Shown: positions 1 to 9,513 of the stretch, piece by piece
Position numbering within the stretch: the first letter of the stretch is position 1
Layout: every line of letters starts with the position of its first letter
NCBI RefSeq assembly: GCF_900103455.1
Contig: NZ_FNHI01000007.1
Location: forward strand, 62,001 to 126,000
Length of the DNA stretch: 64,000 nt
DNA from: Streptomyces wuyuanensis
GTDB taxonomy: Bacteria > Actinomycetota > Actinomycetes > Streptomycetales > Streptomycetaceae
Direction: 5' to 3'
Translations under genes and position numbers: made by a program
Notes under the pieces: model-generated
Database searches by the model: none
Told to the model about the DNA's origin: nothing
What the model saw: the letters and a program-made list of their open reading frames with translations, nothing else

Positions 1-378
1 GGCATGGGCGCCGTTGATGGTCGCGCCGAGCGGGGTGAGCACCAGCGCGACCAGCACCAGGGAGATGCCGTACAGCACGGGCACGGCGCCGCGCAGGGTG
101 CGGTGCCCGAGCCAGATGGTGCCGACCATCAGGGCGAGCCCGATACCGGTGTTGAGCAGGTGGCGCAGGAAGAAGTAGTACGGGTCGCCGTGGTTGAGCT
201 CGGTGCGGTTGCGCGTGGCGGACCAGACGAGCAGCGAACCGAGCAGCGACAGCGCGAGTGCCGAGGCGAGCATCGGCCAGTCGAGCCGGCGGACCATCGA
301 GTCGCGGGCGAGGAGCCTGGCGAGGCCGCCGCGGTCCGGCGCGTAGCGCGAGACCGAGAAGCCATGGGGTGCGGCCAT
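1..378 (-). CDS. rodA: RodA/FtsW-family (SEDS) protein, N-terminal part only
   Basis: The gene runs off the left edge, so only the first 126 codons are visible. It starts with ATG at 378, three bases after the PBP2 stop, so the two are almost certainly co-translated. The visible protein has a short basic cytoplasmic start (around R20-R31) and then hydrophobic helices of the SEDS fold (about residues 34-50, 72-84 and 94-110). SEDS proteins polymerise glycan strands from lipid II together with a class B PBP. In Streptomyces the member in this position (Sfr/RodA type) acts in spore-wall synthesis. The family call rests on the hydrophobic pattern plus the mreBCD-PBP2 context; the catalytic part lies outside the window. 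Confidence 0.85.
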   Translation of the reverse strand, partial: MAAPHGFSVSRYAPDRGGLARLLARDSMVRRLDWPMLASALALSLLGSLLVWSATRNRTELNHGDPYYFFLRHLLNTGIGLALMVGTIWLGHRTLRGAVPVLYGISLVLVALVLTPLGATINGAHA

Positions 379-381
379 GCC

Positions 382-2556
382 TCAGTCCCTCCGTCCGGTG
401 GCCGGGGGCGGGCCGGCGAGGGCGGAGTCCTCTTCCGGCTCCGGCTTGACCGGCACGTACGGCGCGATCTTCGGCGCGTCGATGGAACCGTCGGGCTGGA
501 TCTTCGGCAGCGCCTTCTGCGGCTGCGGCAGCAGGGCCTTCTTGAGGTCCTGGTTGCCCTCCATGTCCAGTCCGTAGAGCGCGTTGTAGATGTTGCGCAC
601 GGCGGGACCGGAGGCGCCGGAGCCGGTACCACCCTGGGAGATGGTCATGACGATCGAGTAGTCCTTGGTGTACGTGGCGAACCAGGACGTCGTCTGCTTG
701 CCGTGGACCTCGGCCGTGCCGGTCTTGGCGTGCATCGGGATCTTGTCCTGCGGCCAGCCGCCGAAACGCCAGGCCGCGGTGCCGCGGGTGGCGACTCCCG
801 CGAGGGCCTCGTTCATCAGCTTGCGCGTCTTGGTGTCCATCGGCAGCTTGCCGTGGGATTTGGGCTTGATCTCGCGGACGCTCTTGCCGTCGGCGGCGAC
901 GACGGCCTTGCCGACGGTCGGGTTCCACATGGTGCCGCCGTTGGAGATCGCCGCGTAGATGGTCGCCATCTGGATCGGGGTGACGAGGGTGTCGCCCTGC
1001 CCGATGGAGTAGTTGACGGAGTCACCGGCGCGCATCAGGTTGCCTTCCAGGCAGTTCTCGTACGAGAGCTGCTGGATGTAGTCGCCGCCCTTCTTCCCCA
1101 CCTTGCACCAGTAGTCCTTGTTGGCCTCCCAGAACTTCTGCTTCCAGCGGCGGTCGGGGACGCGGCCGGTGACCTCGTTGGGCAGGTCGATGCCGGTCTC
1201 GGCGCCGAGGCCGAACTGGTGGGCGGTCTTGTAGAACCAGTCCGCCGGGGTCTTCTTCGGCTTGAGGCCGCCGTCCTTCTTCCACTGCTGGTGGGAGAGG
1301 GCGTAGTAGACGGTGTCGCAGGAGACCTCGAGTGCCTGGCCGAGGGTGATGCTGCCGTGGCCCTGGGACTCGAAGTTCTTGAAGACCTGGTTGCCGATGG
1401 AGTACGAGCTGGGGCAGGGGTAGCGGCCGTTGAAGTCGTAGCCGGCGTTGACCGCGGCCGTGGTCGGGATGACCTTGAAGATCGAGCCGGGTGCGGCCTG
1501 GCCCTGGATCGCCCGGTTCAGCAGCGGGAAGTTGGACTTCTTGCCGGTGAGCCGCGCGTAGTCCTTGGCGGAGATGCCGCCGACCCAGGCGTTCGGGTCG
1601 TAGGTGGGCAGCGAGGCCATCGCGACGACACGCCCGGTCTTGGCCTCCATGACGACGACGGCGCCCGAGTCGGCCTTGTAGTTGGTGCCGGTGTTGTCGT
1701 CGTGGACCTTGCGGGCTTCCTTCATCGCGTTGTTGAGCTCCCACTCGGCGACCGCCTGGACGCGGGCGTCGATGGAGGTGACGACGTTGGCGCCGGGCTC
1801 GGCCTTGTCGGCCTGGGCCAGTCCGATGACCCGGCCGAGGTTGTCGACCTCGTAGCGGGTGACGCCGGCCTTGCCGCGCAGGTCCTTGTCGTACGTGCGC
1901 TCGAGTCCGGAGCGACCGACCTGGTCGGAGCGCAGGAACGGCGAGTCGGTGTCCTTGGCCTTCTCGATCTCCTCGTCGGTGACGGGCGAGAGGTAACCGA
2001 GGACCTGCGCGGTGTTGGCCTTGCCGGGTGCGACGTAGCGGCGCACGGCCATCGGCTCCGCGGTGATGCCGGGGAAGTCCTCGGCGCGTTCGCGGATCTG
2101 CAGGGCCTGCTGGGTGGTGGCCTCGTCGGTGACGGGGATGGGCTGGTACGGGGAGCCGTTCCAGCAGGGCTGGGGGGTCTTGGCGTCGCAGAGCCGGACC
2201 TTGTCCATGACGTCCTTCGGCTTCATGCCGAGGACGCCCGCGAGCCGGGTGAGCACCCCCTCGCCGTCGTCCTTCATCTTCATCAGGTCGGTGCGGGACG
2301 CGGAGACGACGAGGCGGGTCTCGTTGTCGGCGAGCGGCACGCCCCTGGCGTCCAGGATCGAGCCGCGGACGGCGGGCTGGACGACCTGCTGGACGTGGTT
2401 GCTCTTGGCCTCGTTCGTGTACTCGTCGCCGTTGCGGATCTGGAGGTACCAGAGGCGCCCGCCGAGCGTGGCGAACAGGGAGAAGACGAGGACCTGGATG
2501 ACGATGAGCCGGATCTGGACGCGGGGGGTCCGTCCGGTCTCGGGAATGTTGCTCAC
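382..2556 (-). CDS. mrdA: Penicillin-binding protein 2 (class B transpeptidase)
   Basis: A 724-residue class B PBP, the transpeptidase that cross-links peptidoglycan in partnership with the adjacent RodA. A single N-terminal membrane helix lies at about residues 16-36, followed by the PBP dimerisation region and a C-terminal transpeptidase domain. The active-site motifs are all present: SxxK as S358-I-F-K361, the second motif as S412-C-D414, and KTGT at 611-614. The start is GTG at 2556, with a GAGGGGG ribosome site about nine bases upstream; it lies 19 bases after the mreD stop. The tail (about 675-724) is proline-rich and probably disordered. In Streptomyces this gene belongs to the mre sporulation-wall cluster. 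Confidence 0.96.
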   Translation of the reverse strand: MSNIPETGRTPRVQIRLIVIQVLVFSLFATLGGRLWYLQIRNGDEYTNEAKSNHVQQVVQPAVRGSILDARGVPLADNETRLVVSASRTDLMKMKDDGEGVLTRLAGVLGMKPKDVMDKVRLCDAKTPQPCWNGSPYQPIPVTDEATTQQALQIRERAEDFPGITAEPMAVRRYVAPGKANTAQVLGYLSPVTDEEIEKAKDTDSPFLRSDQVGRSGLERTYDKDLRGKAGVTRYEVDNLGRVIGLAQADKAEPGANVVTSIDARVQAVAEWELNNAMKEARKVHDDNTGTNYKADSGAVVVMEAKTGRVVAMASLPTYDPNAWVGGISAKDYARLTGKKSNFPLLNRAIQGQAAPGSIFKVIPTTAAVNAGYDFNGRYPCPSSYSIGNQVFKNFESQGHGSITLGQALEVSCDTVYYALSHQQWKKDGGLKPKKTPADWFYKTAHQFGLGAETGIDLPNEVTGRVPDRRWKQKFWEANKDYWCKVGKKGGDYIQQLSYENCLEGNLMRAGDSVNYSIGQGDTLVTPIQMATIYAAISNGGTMWNPTVGKAVVAADGKSVREIKPKSHGKLPMDTKTRKLMNEALAGVATRGTAAWRFGGWPQDKIPMHAKTGTAEVHGKQTTSWFATYTKDYSIVMTISQGGTGSGASGPAVRNIYNALYGLDMEGNQDLKKALLPQPQKALPKIQPDGSIDAPKIAPYVPVKPEPEEDSALAGPPPATGRRD

Positions 2557-2575
2557 GCTGCCGATGCCCCCTCGA

Positions 2576-3241
2576 TCACAGTCGCTTGACTCCCCTGATG
2601 CGGCCGGAGCGCGAGGCCCGCGTCCTGGCCGCCTTGATCCGCAGCCCGCCGCGTTGGCGGCCGATGCGCAGTCCGGTGCCCGAGGACGCCCAGCCGCTGG
2701 AGACGTCGGTCGCGCCGGCCTGGGACTCCACGAGCGGATCGTTCTCCGCGCGTCTGGCGAGAGCCATGATCAGCGGCACGGTGAACGGCGCGAGGAGCAG
2801 GTCGTACAGGGCCGCCGTGAACAGCAGCGAACCGAGGCCGACATGGCGTGCGGCGGTGTCGCCGACGAGCGCGCCGACGCCCGCGTACAGCAGGGTCGAG
2901 ACGACGGCCGCCGCCACGACCACGACCATCGGGCCGGTGGCGGAGGTCAGCCGGCCGTTCTCGGGCCGGGCGAGTCCGACGAGGTAGCCGATGACGCACA
3001 GCACGAGGGCGTAGCGCCCGGCCGCGTGGTCGGCGGGCGGGGCGAGGTCGGCGAGCAGTCCCGCGCCGAAGCCGATGAGGGCGCCGCTGGTGTGGCCGTA
3101 GACGAGCGCGAGGGCGACGACGGTGAGCAGCAGCAGATCGGGCACGGCTCCGGGCAGCTGGAGCCGTGCGAGGACGGTGACCTGGACGACGAGCGCGACC
3201 ACGATCAGCGTCGTGGAGAGGAGCATCCGGTTGAAGCGCAT
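2576..3241 (-). CDS. mreD: Rod-shape protein MreD
   Basis: A 221-residue integral membrane protein with five or six hydrophobic helices (for example about residues 8-22, 30-70, 80-94, 100-125 and 135-160), matching MreD. MreD links the cytoplasmic MreB filament and MreC to the membrane glycan synthases. The ATG at 3241 is 18 bases downstream of the mreC stop and the gene ends 19 bases before PBP2, consistent with one operon. The last 60 residues form a basic, serine/arginine-rich cytoplasmic tail, longer than in Escherichia coli MreD and common in actinomycetes. MreD is poorly conserved in sequence, so position carries much of the weight. Confidence 0.93.
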   Translation of the reverse strand: MRFNRMLLSTTLIVVALVVQVTVLARLQLPGAVPDLLLLTVVALALVYGHTSGALIGFGAGLLADLAPPADHAAGRYALVLCVIGYLVGLARPENGRLTSATGPMVVVVAAAVVSTLLYAGVGALVGDTAARHVGLGSLLFTAALYDLLLAPFTVPLIMALARRAENDPLVESQAGATDVSSGWASSGTGLRIGRQRGGLRIKAARTRASRSGRIRGVKRL

Positions 3242-3259
3242 GGTGTTCAGCTCCTCCTG

Positions 3260-4288
3260 CTACTCGTCGTTGCGGCCGGTGACGGCCTCGGTGCTGTCGG
3301 CCTGCGGGGTTTCCCCACCCGGTTCCCGTTCCTCTTCCCGTTCCTCCGAGCCCTGGCTCCGCGCCTGGGTGTCCCCGTCCGCCGAGGGGGTGACCGTCAC
3401 GGTCACCGTCGGCGTGGGCGTCGGCTTGGGCTTGGGGGGCAGGACCATGTCGCGCGGGTCGGTGCGGGGCGCCTGGACGACGACCCCGACGATGTCGAGC
3501 TTGGTGAACGCGGCGTACGGCCGCACGAAGATGTTGCGGGTCAGGGCGCCGCCGGAGGGATCGACGCGGACGACCTCGCCCACCGGCACACCGGGCACGA
3601 ACGGCTTGTCCGCCTGCGAGCCGAAGGTGACCAGCCGGTCGCCCTTGCGCACCTTCGCCTTGCCGTTGAGGAGCTGCACGGACAGCGGCCGGTCGCCCTG
3701 GCCGGTGGCGAAGCCCAGCTCGTCGGTCCGCTCCATGCGGGTGCCGACCGTGAAGTCCGGGTCGTTGGCGAGGAGTACGGTCGCGGTGTTCGGGCCGACG
3801 GTGGTCACCCGGCCGACGAGGCCGTCACCGTTGAGGACGGTCATGTCGCGCTGGATGCCGTCGGCGGAGCCGGCGTCGATGGTGACCGTCCAGGAGAAGC
3901 CCTGGGCGGCTCCTATGGCGATGACCTCGGCGCCCTTGATGCCGTACTGGCCGTTGGCCGCCTTCTTCAGCATGCTGTCGAGCTGGCGGACCCGGCTGCG
4001 GTTGCGGTCGTCGCTGCCGAGCCGCGCCTTGAGGGCGGCGTTCTCGCGCTCGAGGACGGAGATGCGGTCGTGCCGCTCGCCCGAGTCGCGGATCGCTCCT
4101 ATGGCGTTGCCGACGGGATCGACGGCGGAGGCCACGCCGTTCTCGACCGGTCCGAACACGGCTGCCGCGGCCTGCCGGGCGCCGTCGACCGGTGACTCCT
4201 CGCCGCCCCGGATGTCCACCGTGATCAGTGCGAACGCGATGGCGATCAGCAGGACCAGGAGCAGCCGGCTCTCTTTCGTGTCCCTCAC
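3260..4288 (-). CDS. mreC: Rod-shape protein MreC
   Basis: A 342-residue bitopic protein: short basic N-terminus, one membrane helix at about residues 9-26, a coiled coil around residues 70-95 (leucine/glutamate-rich, beginning DRISVLERENAALKARL), then the beta-rich extracytoplasmic MreC domain to about residue 270. The C-terminus is low-complexity, with a run of Pro/Thr/Val followed by charged Glu/Arg residues; this tail is typical of streptomycete MreC. The protein is a scaffold joining MreB to PBP2. GTG at 4288 is the most upstream start that keeps the membrane helix at the N-terminus; its ribosome site is weak. It lies 141 bases after mreB, so the operon may have an internal promoter or processing site. 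Confidence 0.95.
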   Translation of the reverse strand: MRDTKESRLLLVLLIAIAFALITVDIRGGEESPVDGARQAAAAVFGPVENGVASAVDPVGNAIGAIRDSGERHDRISVLERENAALKARLGSDDRNRSRVRQLDSMLKKAANGQYGIKGAEVIAIGAAQGFSWTVTIDAGSADGIQRDMTVLNGDGLVGRVTTVGPNTATVLLANDPDFTVGTRMERTDELGFATGQGDRPLSVQLLNGKAKVRKGDRLVTFGSQADKPFVPGVPVGEVVRVDPSGGALTRNIFVRPYAAFTKLDIVGVVVQAPRTDPRDMVLPPKPKPTPTPTVTVTVTPSADGDTQARSQGSEEREEEREPGGETPQADSTEAVTGRNDE

Positions 4289-4429
4289 GTGCGGCGGCCG
4301 TGCCTTCCTCGTCGGAATGTGAATGCCGAGCTCTGTGGTGCGTGTTGTGCTTGCTGTGCCGTGTGTTGTTGTACGAACGACCGGCCGAACGGGACCAAGG
4401 GACCCGAACGGCCGATCGTGGCCCCCGCG

Positions 4430-5449
<1,020 letters not shown>

Positions 5450-5764
5450 AGAGTTCCCCTTGTGTCCCATGAGGATGCGTCGGGCCTTCCCAAATCGAGC
5501 TTTGATGGCTTTTTAGGTAGGCGAGGAGGGTGATGCGCGGGTGCTGTGGCGTGAAGGCTTCCATCGTAGTGCCGCCTGCGCCGACTCCGCGCGCTGGGCC
5601 CCGCCTCAATAAGGGTGACGACGAGTCGCAGCGATGCGTTCCCTGTATCGCTCCGCGTATGCCGAAGGGCGACCGAAATTCCTTCGGTCGCCCCAGGGTC
5701 CGAGCGCTGTACGGCTGACTGCCGGTCAGGATGACGGGGCAGTGGACCGGCGGAGGAAAGCCCC
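5450..5764. other. Intergenic region mreB-ndk (promoter region of the mre operon)
   Basis: About 315 bases with no convincing gene. It contains the ndk terminator hairpin (separate entry) and, closer to mreB, an A/T-richer stretch around 5500-5520 (TTTGATGGCTTTTTAGG on the plus strand) that is a likely place for mreB promoters. No -10/-35 pair could be fixed with confidence by eye. Confidence 0.5.
5667..5693 (-). terminator. Rho-independent-like terminator of ndk
   Basis: A perfect 11-bp inverted repeat (GGGCGACCGAA / TTCGGTCGCCC) with a 5-base loop, lying 72 bases past the ndk stop. It lacks a long T-run, as usual for Streptomyces terminators. Confidence 0.75.
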
Positions 5765-6175
5765 TCAGCGCCCGGGGAAGAAGATCTTCAGCTCGCGGGC
5801 GGCGGACTCCTCGGAGTCCGAGGCGTGGATCAGGTTCTCCCGGACGATCGTGCCGTAGTCGCCGCGGATGGAACCGGGGGCGGCCGCGATCGGGTCGGTC
5901 GGGCCGGCCAGGGCGCGCACGCCCTCGATGACCCGCTCCCCCTCGACGACCAGGGCGACGACGGGCCCGGAGGACATGAAGGCGACCAACGGCTCGTAGA
6001 ACGGCTTGCCCTTGTGCTCGCCGTAGTGCTGCTCCAGGGTGTCCTGGTCCAGCTCGCGCAGCTCCAGCGCGGTGATCTGCCAGCCCGCCTTGCGCTCGAT
6101 ACGGCCGATGACCTCGCCGATCAGGCCGCGGCGTACGGCGTCGGGCTTGAGCAGAACGAGCGTGCGCTGGCTCAC
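5765..6175 (-). CDS. ndk: Nucleoside diphosphate kinase
   Basis: A 136-residue NDP kinase, which transfers phosphate from NTPs to NDPs through a phosphohistidine. The fold is complete: TLVLLKPDAV at the N-terminus, and the region that normally carries the active-site histidine near the C-terminus. That region reads RGDYGTIVRENLIHASDS, with the catalytic His in NLIHASDS. The frame is open upstream, but GTG 6175 has an ideal GAAGGAG ribosome site and gives the normal family start SQRTLVLLKPDAV. Its length matches the family (about 137). It sits between mreB and the DUF4233-folC pair as in other streptomycetes and ends with its own hairpin. Confidence 0.97.
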   Translation of the reverse strand: MSQRTLVLLKPDAVRRGLIGEVIGRIERKAGWQITALELRELDQDTLEQHYGEHKGKPFYEPLVAFMSSGPVVALVVEGERVIEGVRALAGPTDPIAAAPGSIRGDYGTIVRENLIHASDSEESAARELKIFFPGR

Positions 6176-6282
6176 GTGGGGGCTCCTTCGAGTGCGGGTA
6201 CCGGGATTTCCTGGATGAGGGAGTCCGGAGGATGTGCGGTATTGCTGGCCCTCAGAGGCTACAGGGCCCCCGAAGGCAACCG

Positions 6283-6648
6283 TCACACAGCGTCAGGCTC
6301 TGCGGGACCGGCCGCGGCCTGGTGTTCCGCCCAGCGGGCCTTCGCCTCGTCGACCTTGCGGCCGTAGTGCACCGAGGCCCACCACAGGCCCGCGAAGACG
6401 GCACCCAGGGCGAACATCATCGGGACCACGAACCCGCTCGCGATCAGGCCGATCTGCAGCGCCCAGCCGAGCTGCACCCCGCCGGGGCGGGTGACCATCC
6501 CGCACAGCACCAGCGACAGCAGCATCGCGACACCGCTCACCGTCCAGACGGTGGCCATGGACAGATCCGGGTCCTTCATCGCCACCAGGCCGGCGAAGCC
6601 GATCACGAAGAACTCACCGATCAGCGTGGACGCGCAGAGCGTACGCAT
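6283..6648 (-). CDS. DUF4233-type small membrane protein
   Basis: A 121-residue protein with four hydrophobic helices (about residues 8-24, 31-50, 58-78 and 80-95) and a charged C-terminal tail. It resembles the DUF4233 family that sits directly after folC in many actinobacteria; no function is established. The ATG at 6648 follows the folC stop by four bases. Its ribosome site lies inside the end of folC, so it is probably translationally coupled to folC. A role linked to folate or to its membrane context would be a guess from position only. Confidence 0.85.
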   Translation of the reverse strand: MRTLCASTLIGEFFVIGFAGLVAMKDPDLSMATVWTVSGVAMLLSLVLCGMVTRPGGVQLGWALQIGLIASGFVVPMMFALGAVFAGLWWASVHYGRKVDEAKARWAEHQAAAGPAEPDAV

Positions 6649-6652
6649 GGAC

Positions 6653-8167
6653 TCAGTCCCTTCCCAGCAGCAGCCGGGCCTCGCCGACCGTGATCACGGA
6701 GCCGGTCACCAGGACGCCCGCGCCCGAGTACTCCGCCTCCTCCTCGGCGAGCGTGATCGCCGCTTCCAGCGCGTCGTCGAGCCGCGGCTCCACGACCACG
6801 CGATCGTCGCCGAACACCTCCACGGCGATCGCCGCGAGCTCGTCCGCGTCCATGGCCCGGTGGCTGGAGTTCTGCGTGACGACGATCTCGGTGAAGATCG
6901 GTTCGAATGCCTCCAGAACCGCCTTCACGTCCTTGTCGGCGCTCGCGCCCACGACACCGACCAGGCGCGAGAAGCCGAACGACTCGGTGATTCCCTCGGC
7001 GGCCGCCCGTGCTCCCGCCGGATTGTGCGCGGCGTCCAGGACGACGGTCGGGCTGCGGCGCACGACCTCCAGCCGGCCCGGCGACACCACGGAGGCGAAC
7101 GCGGACCGGACCGTCTCCTGGTCCAGCGTCCGCGCGTGCTCCGCCCCGATGCCGAAGAAGGCCTCGACCGCCGCCAGCGCCACCGCCGCGTTGTGCGCCT
7201 GGTGGGCGCCGTGCAACGGCAGGAAGATCTCCTCGTACTCGCCGCCGAGACCGCGCAGCGTCAGCAGCTGCCCGCCGACGGCGACCTCCCGCGAGGCGAC
7301 ACCGAACTCCATGCCCTCACGGGCCACCGTCGCGTCCACCTCGACGGCCCGCTTCAGCATCACCTGGGCGGCGTCCACGGGCTGCTGCGCCAGGATCACC
7401 GTCGCGCCCTGCTTGATGATCCCGGCCTTCTCACCAGCGATCTCGCCGGGCGTGGCGCCGAGGCGGTCGGTGTGGTCGAGGTCTATGGGGGTGACGACCG
7501 CGACGGAACCGTCGATGACGTTCGTCGCGTCCCAGCTGCCGCCCATGCCCACCTCGACGACGGCCACGTCCACCGGTGCGTCGGCGAAGGCGGCGTACGC
7601 CATCCCGGTGAGCACCTCGAAGAAGGAGAGGCGGTACTCCTGGGCGCTGTCGACCATGTCCACGTACGGCTTGACGTCCCGGTACGTCGCGACGAAGCGC
7701 TCGGGGTCGATCGGGGCGCCGTCCAGGCTGATGCGCTCGGTGACCGACTGGACGTGGGGCGAGGTGTACCGCCCGGTGCGCAGCTCGAAGGCGGCGAGCA
7801 GCGCCTCGATCATGCGGGCCGTGGACGTCTTGCCGTTGGTGCCCGTGATGTGGATCGACGGGTACGCGCGCTGGGGCTCGCCCAGCACGTCCATCAGCGC
7901 GGTGATCCGGCTGACCGACGGCTCCAGCTTCGTCTCCCCCCAGCGGCCGGCGAGCTCCTGCTCGACCTCGCGGAGCGCCTCGTCCACCTCCGGGTCGGCG
8001 GGCCGCCTCGGCACCTGGTCGCCCTGCGGCGGCCCGGCCTGGGTGCGCAGCGTGCGGCTCCCGGCCTCGATCACCGCCAGATCGGGGTCGCGGTCTGTCT
8101 CGGCGTCGACGATCGCGTCGAACTCGTCGCCGGTGTCGTCGGAGGGCTCTGGCTGCTGGTCGCTCAC
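6653..8167 (-). CDS. folC: Bifunctional folylpolyglutamate/dihydrofolate synthase
   Basis: A 504-residue Mur-ligase-fold enzyme that adds glutamate to folates (and usually glycinates dihydropteroate). The ATP-binding P-loop HITGTNGKTST lies near residue 110, the SPHV motif follows, and VVEVGMGGSWDATN marks the central domain. The C-terminal domain ends with the TGSVITVGEARLLLG strand typical of FolC. The first 70 residues form an acidic, probably disordered extension that is normal in streptomycete FolC. GTG 8167 was chosen because it gives this conserved start (SDQQPEPSDD); upstream in-frame codons are shorter on support. Neighbours valS and DUF4233 are the expected ones. Confidence 0.95.
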   Translation of the reverse strand: MSDQQPEPSDDTGDEFDAIVDAETDRDPDLAVIEAGSRTLRTQAGPPQGDQVPRRPADPEVDEALREVEQELAGRWGETKLEPSVSRITALMDVLGEPQRAYPSIHITGTNGKTSTARMIEALLAAFELRTGRYTSPHVQSVTERISLDGAPIDPERFVATYRDVKPYVDMVDSAQEYRLSFFEVLTGMAYAAFADAPVDVAVVEVGMGGSWDATNVIDGSVAVVTPIDLDHTDRLGATPGEIAGEKAGIIKQGATVILAQQPVDAAQVMLKRAVEVDATVAREGMEFGVASREVAVGGQLLTLRGLGGEYEEIFLPLHGAHQAHNAAVALAAVEAFFGIGAEHARTLDQETVRSAFASVVSPGRLEVVRRSPTVVLDAAHNPAGARAAAEGITESFGFSRLVGVVGASADKDVKAVLEAFEPIFTEIVVTQNSSHRAMDADELAAIAVEVFGDDRVVVEPRLDDALEAAITLAEEEAEYSGAGVLVTGSVITVGEARLLLGRD

Positions 8168-8252
8168 GCCTGACAGTCTACGGAGCGCTGCGGACACCCG
8201 GACCGAGGCCCGGCCCATACGGCGGCCCGGCCCTCCGGACACCCGCCCGGCG

Positions 8253-9422
8253 CTACAGCCCCGCCGGCAGCAGCGCCCGCACGCAGTACGAGCCGTCCCG
8301 CGCGCCGGCCGTCAGCGTGCCGCCCATGCTCTCCACCCGCTCCCGCATCGACAGCGTCCCCGTCCCGCTGGACACCGGCTTCCGGAGGGCCGGGCCCTCT
8401 TCCGCCAGCGGATTGCGCACCTCGATCCGCAGCCGTGGCCCCTCCACGCCGATCCGCACGCTCACCTTCTCCCCCGGGGCGTGCTTGGCGGCGTTCGTCA
8501 GACACTCCTGCACCACCCGGTACACGGCCGTCTGCCGCAGCGGCGAGACCCTGCGCGCCTGGTCGTCGATCGACAGTTCCACCGGACTGCCCATCCGCTC
8601 CCCCTCCTCGGCCAGCGCCGGCAGTCCTTCGAAGCCCGGTGTGGCGGTCCGCTCGTCGGCGCGGCGGACGATGATCTCGTTCAGCATGCGATGGGCGCGC
8701 CGGGCGGTCTCCGCGAGCTCCTCGAAGTCGTCGCCCTGCTCCTCGCGCCGGGCCCGCACCGCCAGCACCTCGGCGCGCACGGCCAGCACCGTCAGCTCCC
8801 GGCCCACCAGGTCGTGCACGTCCCGGGCCACCGAGGTGCGCTCCTGCTGCACGGCCTGCAGCGCCGCCGCCTCGGCACGCCGGACGTCCAGTTCCCTGAG
8901 CAGGTCCTGCCGGTGCGCGGCGATGCCCACACCGGACGCGAGCACGCCGATCGGCACGACCAGGCTCAGGAAGTCACTCAGCGAATCGCCCTTGTGGGTC
9001 GGCCACAGCGGCGTGCTGAACAGCGCGTACGCCATTGCGATGTAGCCGAGCGTGGCCGCGACGGCCGCCGTGCGCCCCCGGAACCGGCCGAGGGAGTACA
9101 GCGCGAACTGCACCAGCGTCAGGTCTTGCAGCCAGCCCAGGAAGACCAGCGCCACCAGGTACGGCACCCACGGCAGCCGGCGGCGCAGCAGCAGGGTCGC
9201 GGCCCCCGCCCCCAGCACGAGCGTCGCGCTCACCCGGCCGAGCGAGTTGTCCGCCTCCGCGAGCCCCGGCACGTCGAGCAGCATCAGCCCGAAGCAGCTG
9301 AGCGCCGTCAGGGCGTCGACGGTGCGGGAGGACACCGGTCGCCGGTCCGCGTACCGCCGGCTCGTCTCGGCGGCGCGGCGCAGCGCGGGGACGGCGGACA
9401 TGTGCGGCATGTCCTCCATCAT
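8253..9422 (-). CDS. Orphan sensor histidine kinase (NarL/DesK type)
   Basis: A 389-residue membrane kinase. Four or five hydrophobic helices occupy residues 35-165. They are followed by a HisKA_3 dimerisation/phosphoacceptor region with the motif VARDVHDLVGRELT (probable phospho-His H203). A compact HATPase domain carries an N-box (ECLTNAAKHAPG) and a degenerate G-box (GTGTLSMRERVESMGG). Kinases of this class usually sit beside a NarL-type response regulator; none is present within several kilobases on either side, so it is an orphan. An alternative start at 9401 or 9398 would drop the first seven residues. It lies after a strong valS terminator, so it is expressed from its own promoter. Confidence 0.88.
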   Translation of the reverse strand: MMEDMPHMSAVPALRRAAETSRRYADRRPVSSRTVDALTALSCFGLMLLDVPGLAEADNSLGRVSATLVLGAGAATLLLRRRLPWVPYLVALVFLGWLQDLTLVQFALYSLGRFRGRTAAVAATLGYIAMAYALFSTPLWPTHKGDSLSDFLSLVVPIGVLASGVGIAAHRQDLLRELDVRRAEAAALQAVQQERTSVARDVHDLVGRELTVLAVRAEVLAVRARREEQGDDFEELAETARRAHRMLNEIIVRRADERTATPGFEGLPALAEEGERMGSPVELSIDDQARRVSPLRQTAVYRVVQECLTNAAKHAPGEKVSVRIGVEGPRLRIEVRNPLAEEGPALRKPVSSGTGTLSMRERVESMGGTLTAGARDGSYCVRALLPAGL

Positions 9423-9455
9423 CCAAGCTCCGCGACGGTGCGCACCCCAACGCCG

Positions 9456-9488
9456 AGGCCCCCGGAGTCCGGCGGACTCCGGGGGCCT
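9456..9488 (-). terminator. Terminator downstream of valS
   Basis: A perfect 15-bp inverted repeat (AGGCCCCCGGAGTCC / GGACTCCGGGGGCCT) with a 3-base loop, 26 bases past the valS stop and before the histidine kinase start. Confidence 0.85.
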
Positions 9489-9513
9489 GGTGCGTTCCGG
9501 CCGGTGGCGCGGT

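Noticed and set aside
4..2589. Very long open frame antisense to PBP2, and similar long antisense frames elsewhere
   Set aside because: High-GC codon bias keeps opposite frames open in Streptomyces; the sense strand has the complete PBP2 motifs.
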